This document shows positions 23,877-36,739 of a stretch of DNA of 64,000 nucleotides, piece after piece; within the stretch, counting starts at the first letter, position 1, and each line of letters opens with the position of its first letter. Location: positions 6,527,854-6,591,853 of the forward strand of contig NC_079893.1 in the NCBI RefSeq assembly GCF_024868665.1, in the 5' to 3' direction. The stretch is from Triplophysa rosa (lineage: Eukaryota; Chordata; Actinopteri; Cypriniformes; Nemacheilidae). Made by a program: the position numbers and the translations under genes. The notes below the pieces were generated by a model that saw only the letters and a list, made by a program, of their open reading frames with translations, did not search any database and was not told the DNA's origin.

Positions 23877-24305
23877 CACTGTAAAACTTTGCTGAAGTTT
23901 TGCTGCAGGTTTGCCATTAACTTACTGTAGATTTAATTACTTTCCTGTTAGTACTGTTTTCAATTTAAAATTACTTTAAAGTTCAACTTTTATTTAACCA
24001 AAATTAAAACACTTCGACTTTTGAGATTCAAAATGAGCAAGAAGAGACTGGCATTAGCACAGCAACACTGCAAAACATGATATTCTTCCTAAGCATTTTT
24101 TGTCTTGTTTTTTAGTAAAAATAATTGAAACTTCTTAAATTACGATACATTTACATAACAAGAAAAGTGACCCAAGATGTTTAGTCTTGTTCTAGAAAGA
24201 AAATATAAGAAATATGTAAATTTACGTTTCAAACAAAATTGTAAGTTAAATCTACATTTAGTTACTGGCAAACCTGCTGGAAAACTACAGCAACATTTTA
24301 TAGTG
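23877..24305. mobile_element. Related DNA transposon relic with a nested fragment
   Basis: Ends CACTGTAAAACTTTGCTGAA and, inverted, CTACAGCAACATTTTATAGTG, with GCAGGTTTGCC mirrored by GGCAAACCTGC just inside. Within it, 24064-24230 carries words of another widespread fish MITE (ACACTGCAAAACATGAT, TTGTCTTGTTTTTTAG), so the structure is nested. Confidence 0.5.
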
Positions 24306-25059
24306 TCGTGCTGCACTTGTTCCCAGAAAGCAAGAATTGTCTGTTTACATCCCTTCTGTCTCCCAGAAACTGACCTACTGTCTTGTAGCAAGATAATTCT
24401 TCATGTCTGCATATTAGGCACAAATATCTTCATCATAAACTGTACACACATCTATGTACTTGGCAGAGACTCTTATCCAAAGTAACTTCAATATACATGC
24501 ATTCAATCTACATGTCTTTATCAGCAGCCTATGTGCACTCAAACAAATATTTAGGCCTAATAATTAAGATTTATGTATTTTGATTGCATATAAAATTTCC
24601 ATCCATTTGGATTACATATTTTTTACCTAAACAGTGTAATAAACTTTATGTGATATTTATTTGTATGTCATATATAAATGAAACGTGTAATAATGAGATT
24701 TATGTAATTGTATCAATAAATCTGATTTGATTCAAATTCATAAGAAACAGGATAAGGTATCCTTACATAAATGCTATTTAATTAAAATGCATCACATTTA
24801 AGTAATTTTATAGAGTATTTTAAAATGAATTTATACATTTATATTTATTTACTCCTTCCCAATCACAATATTCTACATCAAAATCTTAACTACAACACAC
24901 AAAAAAGAACATTCAGACCACATAATTTCACATTTTATCAATTTATTAATATTTTAAGACATTTAACTATTTTATAACAAAACTTAAAGGTTAGCAAAAA
25001 GGGAATAACAAGAAGAAAAATACTTTGAAGGAAATATCAGTGTATATAAAATATAAAGC
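24306..25059. other. Intergenic, AT-rich, no gene seen
   Basis: A short SINE-like tail fragment (GGCAGAGACTCTTATCCAAA at about 24462) is present. The rest is AT-rich without signal. Confidence 0.4.
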
Positions 25060-26045
25060 ATCGCAATTTTCAGTGCTTGGACTTTTGGTGACAGCTTGGT
25101 TTTATCCAGTTCCATCACGATTTTCTAAAATTCTTCAAACGTGCACTTGAGGTCTTTCTGATTGTTAAGATTAAGGGCATAAATGAGTCCAAAAAGCATC
25201 CCACATCCAAGTTTAACGAAACCTACAGAGCAGGTTTCGCAGAACTTACACACACTCAAGTACCATACCGACATCTGTAGGTTCGTCTCCAGGATCAACA
25301 CCTTCTGCCCAAATGACGTAGATTCTTATTGTTGTTGTCTGTACAGTACAATCCCAGATTTATCCTCTTCACTTTCATAGACCTGAAGGATAAACAAAGA
25401 AGAATGAGTTTTGTCCCAATACTAGTCAGTGTTATTCAATTTTTTTTTAAGCATGTTGTTTTATATATGTAGATTCATTTAAATGTATATTTGTAAAATG
25501 ATGGAACATTTTTAGAACAGGTTTGCACAGGTTTCATAAAATGTATTCGACTCACCATGAATGCCCTTCAAGTTTGCCAAGGCTACTTTTGTAAACCTGC
25601 AAGCCAGCAAACCAACCTAAATGTATTGCGATTCTTCCCAGTGCCATTTTTGGTTTCTGGACTAATTAAAAATGCAAGCACTGAAAATGATGATGCTCGA
25701 GTGATATGCTAGAAAACAAACCTATTAAATTGCTGCAAATTTAAATATACAAATTTTCAGTGTTTTTCACAGTTTTTCCCATTTTATTTATTTGACATGA
25801 AGATTTTTTGTATTCGAATTACAAGAGGAATCGTTCCAGCCGTACTGCACACTATACAAAAACGGGTATAAGCTAGACTGTGATGCCAATGAGAACTTTA
25901 AGAATCAATGTAAATTTATCCTTAAGACATTTATAACATGGAGTAGGCTGACATACACTTACCACATATTCTTTGACGAGTGTCTCAGGTATTTGTTGAG
26001 GTAGACACATAGGCACTTCAGGATCAATCAAGCTTAACAATTTCT
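25060..26045 (-). pseudogene. Decayed fragment of a multi-copy fish gene, SAMD3-like C-terminal region
   Basis: On the minus strand two exon-like blocks lie in order. The first (about 26045 to 25966) encodes a peptide with PQQIPETLVKEY, bounded by a CAG acceptor and a GTAAGT donor. The second (about 25383 to 25065) starts after TTCAG with VYESEEDKSGIVLYR, then continues in another frame as IYVIWAEGVDPG, and again as GCGMLFGLIYALNLNN with TFEEF, a stop, and LSPKVQAL. At least two frameshifts and two in-frame stops break it. The MLFGLIYALNL … LSPKVQ pattern is one I know from the highly repeated SAM-domain-containing-3-like predictions of cyprinid genomes. That match is from memory; the function is not known. 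It is clearly non-functional here. Confidence 0.5.
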
Positions 26046-28499
26046 GGAAAAAAACATGAAATTAGTCAGCAATTTACAACTTAAGCAAGGCTACATTTTA
26101 AAGGGTGTTGTTAATTGTCATAATTTACTCACCCTCATGTCACTCCAAATCCACAATCATTTCTCTCCACTGACAGTCCATGCAGATACCACTTTAAACC
26201 TTAAAAGTTGAGGAGATTGTAATGCTATTTTATATTAACTAAGCAGATTAGTCAATATTTTTCTACAAAATTCCCAAGTTTTGAAATGAACAAACCATGC
26301 TCTTATATAGTACAACGTTTTTTTTCCACATTGTGGTCCCAAAACTGTTACTATCATACTTCTGAATATATTTTAGTGGGTTATGTCACTTCTTGACCCA
26401 CCCATTAATACCGGTCAATGAGAAAAAGGTTTAGTTTATGAGCACCACTTAAACGATAGCTACCTAGTGGCCTACACAAAAATTTCATAGACAATGTATT
26501 GAAATCAGTGTAATACATTATAGACATCACTAATAACACATTTACATATGCTAAAAACAGACACATTTAATAAAATCTAACTTGCCTTCCAATGAGGTCA
26601 CGATCCACGCCACTCCAATGCAAGATGGCGGAAAGAATGTTACTGTTTTGCCGCTGAACTATCATAGACTTGAAAGTACCGCCACCTACCATCTGGAGTG
26701 GTGGTATGGATTGGATTGGCTTTATTTCCGTTTAAATTTTATGCAAAAAAACTCATACAGTTTAACTAATTGGATCTGGCTTGTTGTGCAGCTAGTAATA
26801 TTTAAACCATATACTGTACATACTTTTGAGTATAATAGTAAAATTGTTTTGAAAATTAACAGATTTATATTTATTCTAAGCAATCTGACTACATACATTT
26901 TGAAAAAATGATTATTTAAATTAAATCAAAAGGATACAAATACTTAATTACAAACTCTGCCATGATTCATTTTTTTGATTGTGTGTTCGGACCGAACTCA
27001 CAACCTTCGCATTGAGCTACAGAAACGGTGTGCAGGTAAAACGAAAATACTCTTTAAAATGAAACATTACAATTCTTTCAAAAGCATTTCAATAGCTACA
27101 CTGGCTAAACCAATGATGTGGGTTTGGGGCGGGACTGCATGTTTGTGGGACCAATGGCAGATGCGGTGAGTGGTCACTATTTTTACCTGTTTGAACCCAC
27201 TAGGGGTTCAGAAACGTCACACACTTCACCTTTATGACCTATGTCACTTTGCTTTCACCATGATTCTTTGATTCAGATCTCAAAGGAAATTCAAAGTTTC
27301 CACTTATGACATTGTAATGGTGCTCATCTTGTTTCTACATGACCTGAGGGCAGCTGTAAACTGTGGCAACAGTTGGCAGCACTTGTTCTTGAATAATGAC
27401 TAGCTAATGACTTTTCTCCTATTGGAAATTAAGATGGATTGCTTTTGTACTTTAAATAAAACCGAAATGCGCTTTTTGTTAAAAATATCTTCATAATGGG
27501 AGAAAATAATGTTTTCCCATCATGTTTTTTCCATTAAAATCATTTAAACAGAATACTTTTGTTGTGTTACTTGTATTTCTGTTCTAAATGAATCTATTTT
27601 TTTGTGAAAGCGTACTGTTCCGTGAGAAAGCCAACGTTTTAATTTCAATATTTCTTGTGTTTCTTGGGTTTCATAATAGTTCCTAGAGGGGCAGATGGTC
27701 AACAAGAAGGAGACAGAAAGAGATTGAGCGAGACACAAACAGAGCCAAAGAGGGAGCATATATAAATGCTGAAATATAGGTCAGAGACCAGTGGCAGACG
27801 TGTCGCTGTCATCAGGGAAGACTAAAGCAATCTTCATGTGAATGCGTGTGTCTGTGCAGTCATGCAGAGAGATAACCGGTGCACACAGTGTGTTCTCATG
27901 CAGAAAACAACAGAGGAAGATCGTTGCCATTAATGTATGTGAAGTTGTGAACAGTGAGATGTCCAACGCAACAAAATTGTGATGTCAAACCAGTGGTGTC
28001 AGATTGAAATCTCAGTTTTATTCATTTATTTGCTTGTTTTTAAGATATAGAAGTGTGGCAAAGGTGAAAACAATAGGAAAATACTGGCTGCAAAAACAAA
28101 ACATACTTTTGTAAAGTGATGGTATCTGATATTATCGAATACAATGGTGGTTTGACATACAGAACACAGAAAAATAAGATTGACATCAATGAAGGCTATG
28201 TTATTGTGTTGCACAACTATTTTGCATTTTGAAGTCAACAAACATCATCAGGTTTTGCACAAATTTGTGGAGTCCATGCAAGCTCATTAAATTCTCATTA
28301 TGTTGTCATTAAAGCCATGGTGACACCAAATGTGAAATTTTAAAAATAATATTATCTTAATAATAAATACAAAACAGATGAAAAAACGTGAAAATAACAT
28401 AAAAATTATGTTAGGAATTTGTATAAAGTTGAATTTTGTGTATGAAAAAATGTGGATTGAAATTTACTTGAAAAAAGCTGGGAAAGTTTTTTCACTCAG
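26046..28499. other. Intergenic with scattered repeat pieces
   Basis: A family A MITE fragment lies at about 26098-26175 (AATTTACTCACCCTCATGTC). The 109-residue open frame at 26582-26911 has no recognisable motif. Other words around 27000-27240 look like an old repeat. No gene can be supported. Confidence 0.4.
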
Positions 28500-29730
28500 A
28501 AAATGTCAGTAAATTTATCACAACTGTCCAAGTAAAGGCTAAACACAAGTATTAGTAGTTTTAACAAGAAATTCCCAAGTACGGGTTCAAGTAAATTTTA
28601 CTCATCCTTTTATTTAAGTAATGCGTATAAATATACTTAATATTTCTTTACAAGAGTCCTAGTTATATTTTTCTCAGTAATCTCTACTTGATTTTTTAAA
28701 AATATTACTTCATGTGAGGCATTAATACTGATGTGTTAAGTCAAATGTATCTTTACATCAAAAACACTGACAGGTATTTCACAAAAATACTTTTATTCAA
28801 TGTTTGAATTCAAATATTTAACAATTAATTTAAAAAAACGATGAAACAAAGGTAAACAAATAAAACAATTCAGACCCATTAAACCATCTTCAAGTTTGCT
28901 CTGGCATCAGTTAAAATGGTGAGTCCAATACCTGTGGAACAGATGTCATTGATGTTAATGTCACAATTAGATTTTTTGTCATTAACAATTTAAATGAACT
29001 TATTGACCTTAATGCATTGAACATTAACCAATTTTTTTATTTTAAGAGCAAATTAGTTCAAGATCTGCCATTCTGTACCAACAATGTCAGTTCAGCGCAG
29101 GGCAGAGTAAACTAGGTAACATTCATATACAGTACTGCAAAGTTCATTATTTTTTTGGTTATATAAACTTGGTTTAAGTTTAGGAATATGCATTACATGG
29201 ATAAGTTATTTGTCTATGTAACGTTAGACATGCAAACTTTAACGACAAGGCACTATGGTTATTAAACGATGTCAACATATCAATAGCTTAACTTAGTAAC
29301 TTAACTTAGTTAATTCTGTTATCCATGTGCTTAACGCTGCACTATGCTGCAAACGTAAATTAATAAATAAGAAAACATTTAATGACTTACCATAGTTTAT
29401 TCCCCTCAGGCGCTGAGAAAATGTACCATTTGTAACGTCCGAAGTGCGCATGCGCATGCTAATATATGGCTGTGTGGAGTATATTTTACTTGCGTTTGTC
29501 AGTTTTATACATCGATTAATTTAATAACAAAACACAAAGTAAATATTACTTGGGAATTTCATTTAAATTTACTTATTAGAGCACAAAAAATTACAAAGGA
29601 ACCTCAAGTAACGTACTGAATTAAACGTGACATTTTAAAGTAGAAAGACCAAATACTACTTGCTTGTAAAACATACTCAAGTAATGCTAGCTTTATTTAC
29701 AAGCTCAAAAAATATGTTTTACAGTGTAAG
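28500..29730. mobile_element. Possible large decayed DNA element
   Basis: Inverted words face each other over about 1 kb: GAAATTCCCAAGTACGGG near 28569 against ACTTGGGAATTTCATTTAAA near 29547. The right boundary is ATGTTTTACAGTGTA at about 29713-29727, an end type seen at 23628. On the minus strand a donor-like site (CTATGGTAAGTCAT, about 29390) follows a CpG-rich patch (GCGCATGCGCAC near 29445), so this could be the promoter end of a gene-carrying element. The boundaries are uncertain. Confidence 0.3.
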
Positions 29731-31136
29731 AGACTTAGTTTGACCATTTAGAAAACCAAGATTTTATCATGGAAGTACTTTTCTAAATGCACTAACCAAA
29801 TAAATTACTAAAACTGAATTCATCTCAACTTTTTTTTGAGATGGCAAATCATCATCTTTGCAAAATGGAAGCATTAATATTTGATGTGATTGTAACCAGA
29901 AACTCTAATTCTCAAGACTAGCAAAACTTACTATCAAAGTTTGGGGCTTTCACAGTGGCTTGCACAAAAACATTTATTAACTTCCTGTCGCTGTCTGCCG
30001 GCACACACCGGAATGCTAATGGAATGATAATAAAAACGATTCCAAACTGTGTTTTACAACCAAGGTGTGATTTGGGCAAAAAAATGGGTAGAATCCTGTG
30101 TAAGTATGCAAGCCGGAGTGCATGCAAATATACATACATTAACACGCAAACACGTACATATCAATGTCTCAAACATCCTAACCCCGGAGCACAGTAAACT
30201 GAATATAATTACTCTCTAATGCAAAGTGAAAAGTTTGATTCCATTTTTATACCTCGAATCTGGTTCCTATTGGGTTTATCGCAGACAAACAGAGCAGGTG
30301 GTAATTAATAGGGGGGTGGGGTTCCCTCGGGTGAGTGTATCTGCGTCTGGGTGTGTGCGCGTCCCAACCTGAGTGTGTGTGTGGCATTGTTAAGAGAAAA
30401 GTCACATGTGATCTTGGGAAGTTATTTACCTTCTGTAATTGCCTTTTTTAATCAAACAGTCGCTCTTCTCAGTGTGCACATGTAGAATAAGAATTTAACT
30501 GATCTTTGGTGATGCGCATAGGCAGATCTTGGTAAATAAACACAGTAATCCCTGAAACGCACTGATGCTTTGAATTTTATTAAAGGTTAAAACTTAAACA
30601 AGTTATAAACGATTATTTAAAAATCATGTTAAGAAGACAACTAAAGAACAAATTTGCGGTTCTAAACTCATATTCGATTACCCCATATTCAACATAGATT
30701 ACTTATATCGATATTAAAGTGCAGTTCTAAAGTGTAACATTTAGAAATCATCAAAACTGTAAAATATGACAAACTTTAGGAATAGTAAAAAAAAATGTTT
30801 AAGCTAATGTAGCTATCAAACACATTTTTTTAATCCATGCATACGCTGGCCCACTTACTCAATTAAAAATAATTATACATTTAGGTTTGTTAAGAACTTC
30901 ACAATTTATATTTTGTCACTGTCAGGCAAAAAAAATCACATCTTCAAAATATAAATTTTAGGAAATGGAAAAATAATAATTAAATAATTAAACACTGTGT
31001 TGTCAAAGTTCAGAAGTTGTTTTTAATACTTTTCATTGGTTAAATATAACAGGAAGTGTGACCAAATAACGAAAATAATAATTTGTGAAAAAAATACAAA
31101 ATGGAGATACAAGGTTTCTGCCTGACTGAAGCAAAT
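29731..31136. other. Intergenic, no gene seen
   Basis: Mixed-composition DNA. 29940-30430 is unique and moderately conserved-looking; 30560-31130 is AT-rich. No exon. Confidence 0.45.
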
Positions 31137-31532
31137 TTAAAAGAGCAATGGGGAGATTTTAGCGGCATCTAGCGGTGAGGTTACGAATTGCAACCAACGG
31201 CTCGCTCCACCCCTCCCCCTCCTTTTCGAAGCCCTACAGTGGCTCTCACAGGACTAAGATGTCATCACGTTTTCGCTTCTTTGCGAAGCAGATAACGAAT
31301 TGACAAAACGTGCTCCAGAGCAGTTTGTCCGTTTAGGGCTACTGTAGAATGGTGGATTCCATGTAAGGAGACCCTCGGTATATGTAGATAGAAATAGCTC
31401 ATTCCAAGGTAATAAAAACATAACGCTTCATTATGTAAGGTCTTTATACACCTCTGAAGACATAGTTATGTATATTATATTGCATTTCTGTCTATAGATC
31501 CTCCTAAATATTACACATAGCACCTTTTAGTA
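31137..31532. mobile_element. MITE, family with TAGCGGCATCTAGCGGTGAG end
   Basis: The left part carries TTTTAGCGGCATCTAGCGGT and CCACCCCTCCCCCTCC; the right end is AATATTACACATAGCACCTTT. This is a known-looking fish MITE (GGTCC…CTAGTGGTGAGGTT type). An inverted partial copy is at 32520-32641. Confidence 0.6.
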
Positions 31533-32519
31533 ATGACACGCTGGATGCTCAAAATAGTACATCAGATTTTTATAAATGTGGTAATGTGGCAATAAACAGG
31601 AATATTTGTATGTCCAAAGTTTGCAAAGATCAATTACCCAATTACCATTGTGTCCATTAGGAAAGATACAGATATTTATACCCATGTGTCTGCAGGTATA
31701 TTGTCCATGAAATGATTGTAAAAAAATCAGTTATCTGAAACACAAAAAACACGCACTACAACAAAGCCGAGCTATACAGACAGCCTGCTAAGCACTCACA
31801 AACAATTTCAGAGGCATCCATTGTGTGCGTGCAAATACAATCAGACGCACACACAGACAGGTGTATGGTGGAGTTCATGGGAGCAGAAAGAAAGTAGAGT
31901 GATTGTAAATGGAACAGCACCTTGCTGTGAGTTCAGCTCCAGCACCCACACAGAGTGCAAATATCTCGCCCGCAGAGTTCTCCAAGCGCGCTGAACATTA
32001 GCTAACATTACACTTTTCAACTACACGCAGCGCAGAATAAAAAAGACATAAGTTAGCATGAGAAATGGGGCTTTGAAAATGAGCAGGTTGCGTATTTCCT
32101 AAAATATTTATTTCCCCCAGGGACATTACACAGTACCATATAATGCATTGCTAAAATTCACATGGAGATTCACAACAGCATTCTAGAGATCTGTTTCTGA
32201 GACCTTGAATGTTCTTCATGAAAACGTTTACTCATCCACTTTCTTTCTTCCGTAGAACACCAAGGAGATGTTTGGCATCATGTTCACCCTGCTCATTTCT
32301 ATACAGTCATAGTAAATGATCATCAATGGGGATATCTGACAAGATGTATCGCCTGCATTTACTGTTTAATGCTTTAAATATAAGCAATGGCCAAGTAAAC
32401 TGTAAACTACAAAAAAGTCTACTCAAGTGTGCTTTTAGTATGCTTATTCAAGAAATGCTCAGGGCATGTTTTGTAAATACGTTATCTCCTTCGGCAAAAA
32501 AGTGAAATTGTGAAGAGAT
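31533..32519. other. Intergenic, no gene seen
   Basis: Unique-looking DNA. The part 31780-32060 contains GC-balanced stretches without coding signal. Confidence 0.45.
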
Positions 32520-32641
32520 CTTAGTTCTGTGTCAGCCACGTATTGCTTCGTAAGGGAGGGGTGAGGGGTAGACTGAGGCGTTGGTGCCATTTTCAACCTC
32601 ACCACTAGATGCCGCTAAATCTCACACACAGGACCTTTAAG
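32520..32641. mobile_element. Inverted partial copy of the 31137 MITE
   Basis: Reads AACCTCACCACTAGATGCCG then CTCACACACAGGACCTTTAA, the complement of the left half of the element at 31137-31532. The right half is absent. Confidence 0.6.
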
Positions 32642-33260
32642 TATACTTGCGGAAAAGTCAGTATATTTGGCATATACTTACACATGTGTCAATATTTTGA
32701 TTGAGATATACTTAAAAATATGATTTTTTTTACTTGGCTTGTAGTTGTGTGTGCTGTTTTGATTGAGCAGCTTACTAAATACTTTTACTGTCTAATAACA
32801 CTTACATGTTCAAGTTTACATAGCTACATTATATATAATAAAATTAGTAAACAGTAAGTAGAATGTTGAGTTCACTTTGAAGAAAACATGCAAGTATACT
32901 TTATTAACCACACAAACTACTCGTTTACTGACTATATATTTATTTTTATAAACTATAAAATGTGCTGCAAGAATTTAACTAGTAAACTGTCAGTAAGTTC
33001 ACTTATACTGTAGTAGTATAGTGTTGCAGTATAAACAAAAAAATGTAATTTTGAACTAGTTGTGTACTTACCTGTTGCACTTAAAGTAGGCTATACTTAA
33101 AATATAATTTTATAAAGTAAAAATTGTGCCAATTTTGTCTCAAGGTTTGAAATAGTACACTTACAAGTGTACAAGTAAATACTAAATTAAGCATACTAAA
33201 AATGTACTTGAAATTTACTGAAGTATACTTAATAAAATGAACTTGAAGTGTACTATTTCT
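32642..33260. repeat. AGTATACTT-rich degenerate repeat
   Basis: Words such as AAGTATACTT, AGTGTACTATTT and GCACTTAAAGTAGG recur throughout, in both orientations. A second patch with the same words is at 16730-17000. It may be a dispersed element with internal palindromes; the ends are not definable by eye. Confidence 0.45.
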
Positions 33261-34496
33261 GCGTGGGAATGATGACCAACATTTCTGTATATTTCTATAG
33301 TAATCCCAAGCGTCGTTTTTGCGCCCTTGCACTTCGGTAATGGGACCCCACGCGAAAATGCTGTGTTCGCGATCTTTGCGTAGTGTTTTTCAAAGACTAC
33401 CCCCCATCCTCCACCCCAAGTTTACACATACTTAAGTAAGGCCATGCCCTTTAAGTAGGGCATAGGCATGTCACTTCCTATGGGGATTCGCCCTAAATGG
33501 TAATACGTTTGGAATGATGAGGAGTAGGCCTATGTGTTTTCATTTTTTGTACGCTTGCCTACTGCATTTACACATAGCATTCTTTACACTAATGAATAGA
33601 GGCGGCTTTGTGAACAGTGTCTTTCAGAGCCAGTAAGTGGTAGACTGTGTACCGCCGTGGAACAGGATCTTTAATAATGCTGTAGCTGTACGGTGCTCAT
33701 GGGTCACTTCGAGCTGAGATCTGACCTGCAGACTGGAGCTCTGTACATTAGTCATAAGTCATTCTGTGCTGAAGAGAACATGATGGAAATGCCATTAGGG
33801 CTCAAAAACGGAAGAGGAGCATATTAATATGGGTGGCATTTTGAAAACTGCACTTGTTGTGGCCACTGGAGTCGCGCGAGTGTGGCCGGAGCTGTTAAAA
33901 GGCTGCATTTTGGTGGTGCATTTCACACATGAGTGAAAGAGTCACATGCGGATTCATAAAAAGCACTCATACGTGCTAATTGCCTGAAAGCTTTTTCATT
34001 AGCCAAGCTCTTGTCTAAAATGTAATAAACCGGTGAATGAACAGATAAAGTACTGCCTTCCGCTCTAATGTACCGGTGACTGGACTGATATTCTGATCGC
34101 TTGATTGAAGCACATGAAATTTGTTTGTATGCTTGTTTGTTTGTCTTTGTTATTTAGCAGATGGGCATAACCAGAAACAATCGGGTGTGGACAACAAGTT
34201 TAAATATTAATAATTAATTAAGAGGTAAGAAGACACACCTTTATTAATAAAACTAGGGAAAAATAGCTTGAATTTAGGAATTCTCAGACAGAAAATAGCG
34301 CAACAAATCATCACTGATTCAACTTCTTGATTCAGATGTTTCTGTGTGATTCTTAAGTTTTCAGAGTGATAAAACGGTCACGTGTTAGTAAAAACCAAGA
34401 GGTAGGTGTGTAGTTGAGCAGAGTGAGTTCATCAGTGTGCATAGAGCTCTATCCACTGGCGAAATGCGGTACTGCAGCTCTTCATAATGCGTCATT
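33261..34496. other. Intergenic, mostly unique; possible conserved non-coding element at 33590-34100
   Basis: 33590-34100 is free of simple repeats and contains AT-rich homeobox-type words (GCATATTAATATGGG, GTGCTAATTGCC, TCATTAGCC). No coding signal. The enhancer reading is inference. Confidence 0.3.
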
Positions 34497-35856
34497 TAAA
34501 GGAATAGTTCACCCAAAAATATTGTAATCATTGACTCACCCTCCAGTTGTTACAAACCTGTATACATTTCTTTGCTGTGCTGAACACAAATGAAGATATT
34601 TTAATGAAAGTTTGTTTTTGGTCACCATTGACTCCTATAGTAGACTTAGTTACAAACTTTCATTAAAGCAGATGTAACACACGTAGTTTCTGCCAATCTC
34701 ATATTAATCTTGAGTACCTATAGAGTAGTATTGCATACTTCGTATCTCCGAAGAGTCTTAAGTTTGATCACATTTATAAAAGATAGATACAGCTGTACGA
34801 TTATTTCCGAAAACATGAGAGCCCTTAACGCGTGCATGGGGGGGGACTACAGCATGAGCACACAATACATCCTCGCATTATCCCTGCATAACTGTTGATT
34901 CACTATAAGTTTGTGTTGTGTACCTTATGCACGTATGCGCCGATTGCCAACAAAACACAGACATATGACTCAGTTTCACTTACCGCGTGCGGTTCATGAC
35001 CGGCATCTTTTAGTGCTGGGACTGCTCCTCTATCAGTTTCAAACGATCTCCAAATCCAGCGTTATATCCACCTTTTATATAACATTCCTCACCGAAATGC
35101 AGTGAACAAACAAAGTGAACAAACAAACACAGCTGAACTTCGCAAACGCAGTGCTGTCTCTCTCTTGCTCCGTGTTAACGCATGAAAAAGTTGTTACGTA
35201 AGGGATTTTCATGTTTGAAAAAAACCTTTACGAAACCTATACGAACGCTGGGGGAGTGTATCGAGCACAGAAATACTACGTCATACATGCGACTATTTTG
35301 ACAAGTTGACCATGTCAAGCATGAGAAGCCAGCTGTCACGAACGGGGGTAGGTGAGACACAAAAATACAGAGGACAGAGGACCCAGGCGCAGACAGCGGG
35401 TAAGGGGTTAACAAGACATTTTAATAAAGGACAAAACAAAAACCCACGAGGGGGTAACATAATAAAACAAGGGAATATCACAACATGACGAGACAGGACT
35501 AAGACTAATTACACTGAAACCAGACTGGAGATAACATTAACGAGGACTAAACGAGCAATAACGAGGAGACGAGAGGGCGGGAACAGATACAAGACCGGAG
35601 AGGGTGTATGGAAGGCCATAAGGGCCAAAATTACCTCTCTCCACATGAAACATGGGGTTCTGTCATGATCCTGCCACTAGACCACGAGAAACATGATGCG
35701 GCACAATCATGACACCAGCACGTTTAACATTGTAAAGAAACACTGTGGCACCTCCCCTTTAAAATATCTTAATTTGTGTTCAACACAACAAAGAAACAAC
35801 TGGAGGGTGAGCAAATGATGACAAAATTTTCATTTTAGGGTGAACTATTCCTTTAA
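34497..35856. mobile_element. Family A MITE split by a nested insertion
   Basis: The left half, 34497-34675, starts TTAAAGGAATAGTTCACCCA. The right half, about 35760-35856, ends TTTTAGGGTGAACTATTCCT then TTAA. Between them lies about 1.08 kb (about 34676-35759) that begins GCAGATGTAACACACG and ends CACTGTGGCACCTCCCCT, flanked by TTAAA on both sides: a second transposon inserted at a TTAA. That transposon in turn holds the solo LTR at 35334-35714. Three insertion events can therefore be ordered. Confidence 0.7.
35334..35714 (-). mobile_element. Solo LTR (copy 2, inverted)
   Basis: Starts TGTCACGAACGGG and ends CAATCATGACA, with a perfect 5-bp duplication CCAGC at 35329-35333 and 35715-35719. 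On the minus strand it shares words with the LTR at 1610-2221: ACCCCCTCGTGGG, TTAATAAAG-like signal region, TTAACCCCTT. It is 381 bp against 612 bp, so it is a shorter subfamily or has an internal deletion. Confidence 0.75.
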
Positions 35857-36739
35857 GACTAGGCCTATAAGAAATGCCTACAAGGAAAGCTACATTAACA
35901 ACTTACATTTTATTCATTAAGCACATGGGTTTTCAAACAGGGTCAAGACAAGGAAAATAAATAGGCCTATTCTCTGCATATTTCCACTTAAAAATATTTT
36001 GGTGAGTCTTGAGATAGATTTTACTCGTACCGGTAGGCCCTGAAATAAAAAGGTTTGTAAACAGAGCAGACTCACCTTTTACAAATGAGAGTGGTTGTGT
36101 GGAACTACTTGTGCAAGTAGGCGTTATCCGTATCCAGTTTTATGTCATTTGATTTCCGGATGCTTTAGGTCAAGGAGCATCTTGTTGCGGTGGATGTCCA
36201 ACCCGGCCCACATCTAATTGTGACGTCAGAAGCCACGGCATCAAAATATGAGACATTTTCATTAACATGGAAACAGAAAGACGCTAATACAGTAGGTGGT
36301 GATAATGCACCTTATTGTTCGTGTTAACCGTATTAAACAAAAAAAGAAGCATCACAGACCAGAAAGTCGAAGGGAAGTGGAGCAAGTTGTTTGCAATGTC
36401 GGTAATTATATCTTTGGTTTGTGTAATTTCAAAAGTATTTATATTAAATATATTTATGCTTGATAGAAAGGGCATTAATAAATTTACAAGGATTGTACCA
36501 TGGCACATGTAATATTTTGTTGCTAATGTTATTGCGTTAACAGCTAAAGTTTAGTTTCTCAGCGGTATGAATTCACTTGATTCAGTTTTCTAGTTTGGTT
36601 TCATAGTTGCATCATTTCCATTTAGCTCCCGAGTTGTTCTACTAATTTCCAATCTGTGTTCTGCACCATACCACCTCACTTAAAATGTCTTAGGCCTAAG
36701 GCTTAAGGCCTTTAAGGCTTCACAGCCTTAAAGCTGCGA
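35857..36739. other. Intergenic, no gene seen
   Basis: AT-rich spacer with AGGCCT-type words; a short tandem of GGCCT/AAGGC lies around 36690-36735 (TTAGGCCTAAGGCTTAAGGC). No exon. Confidence 0.45.
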
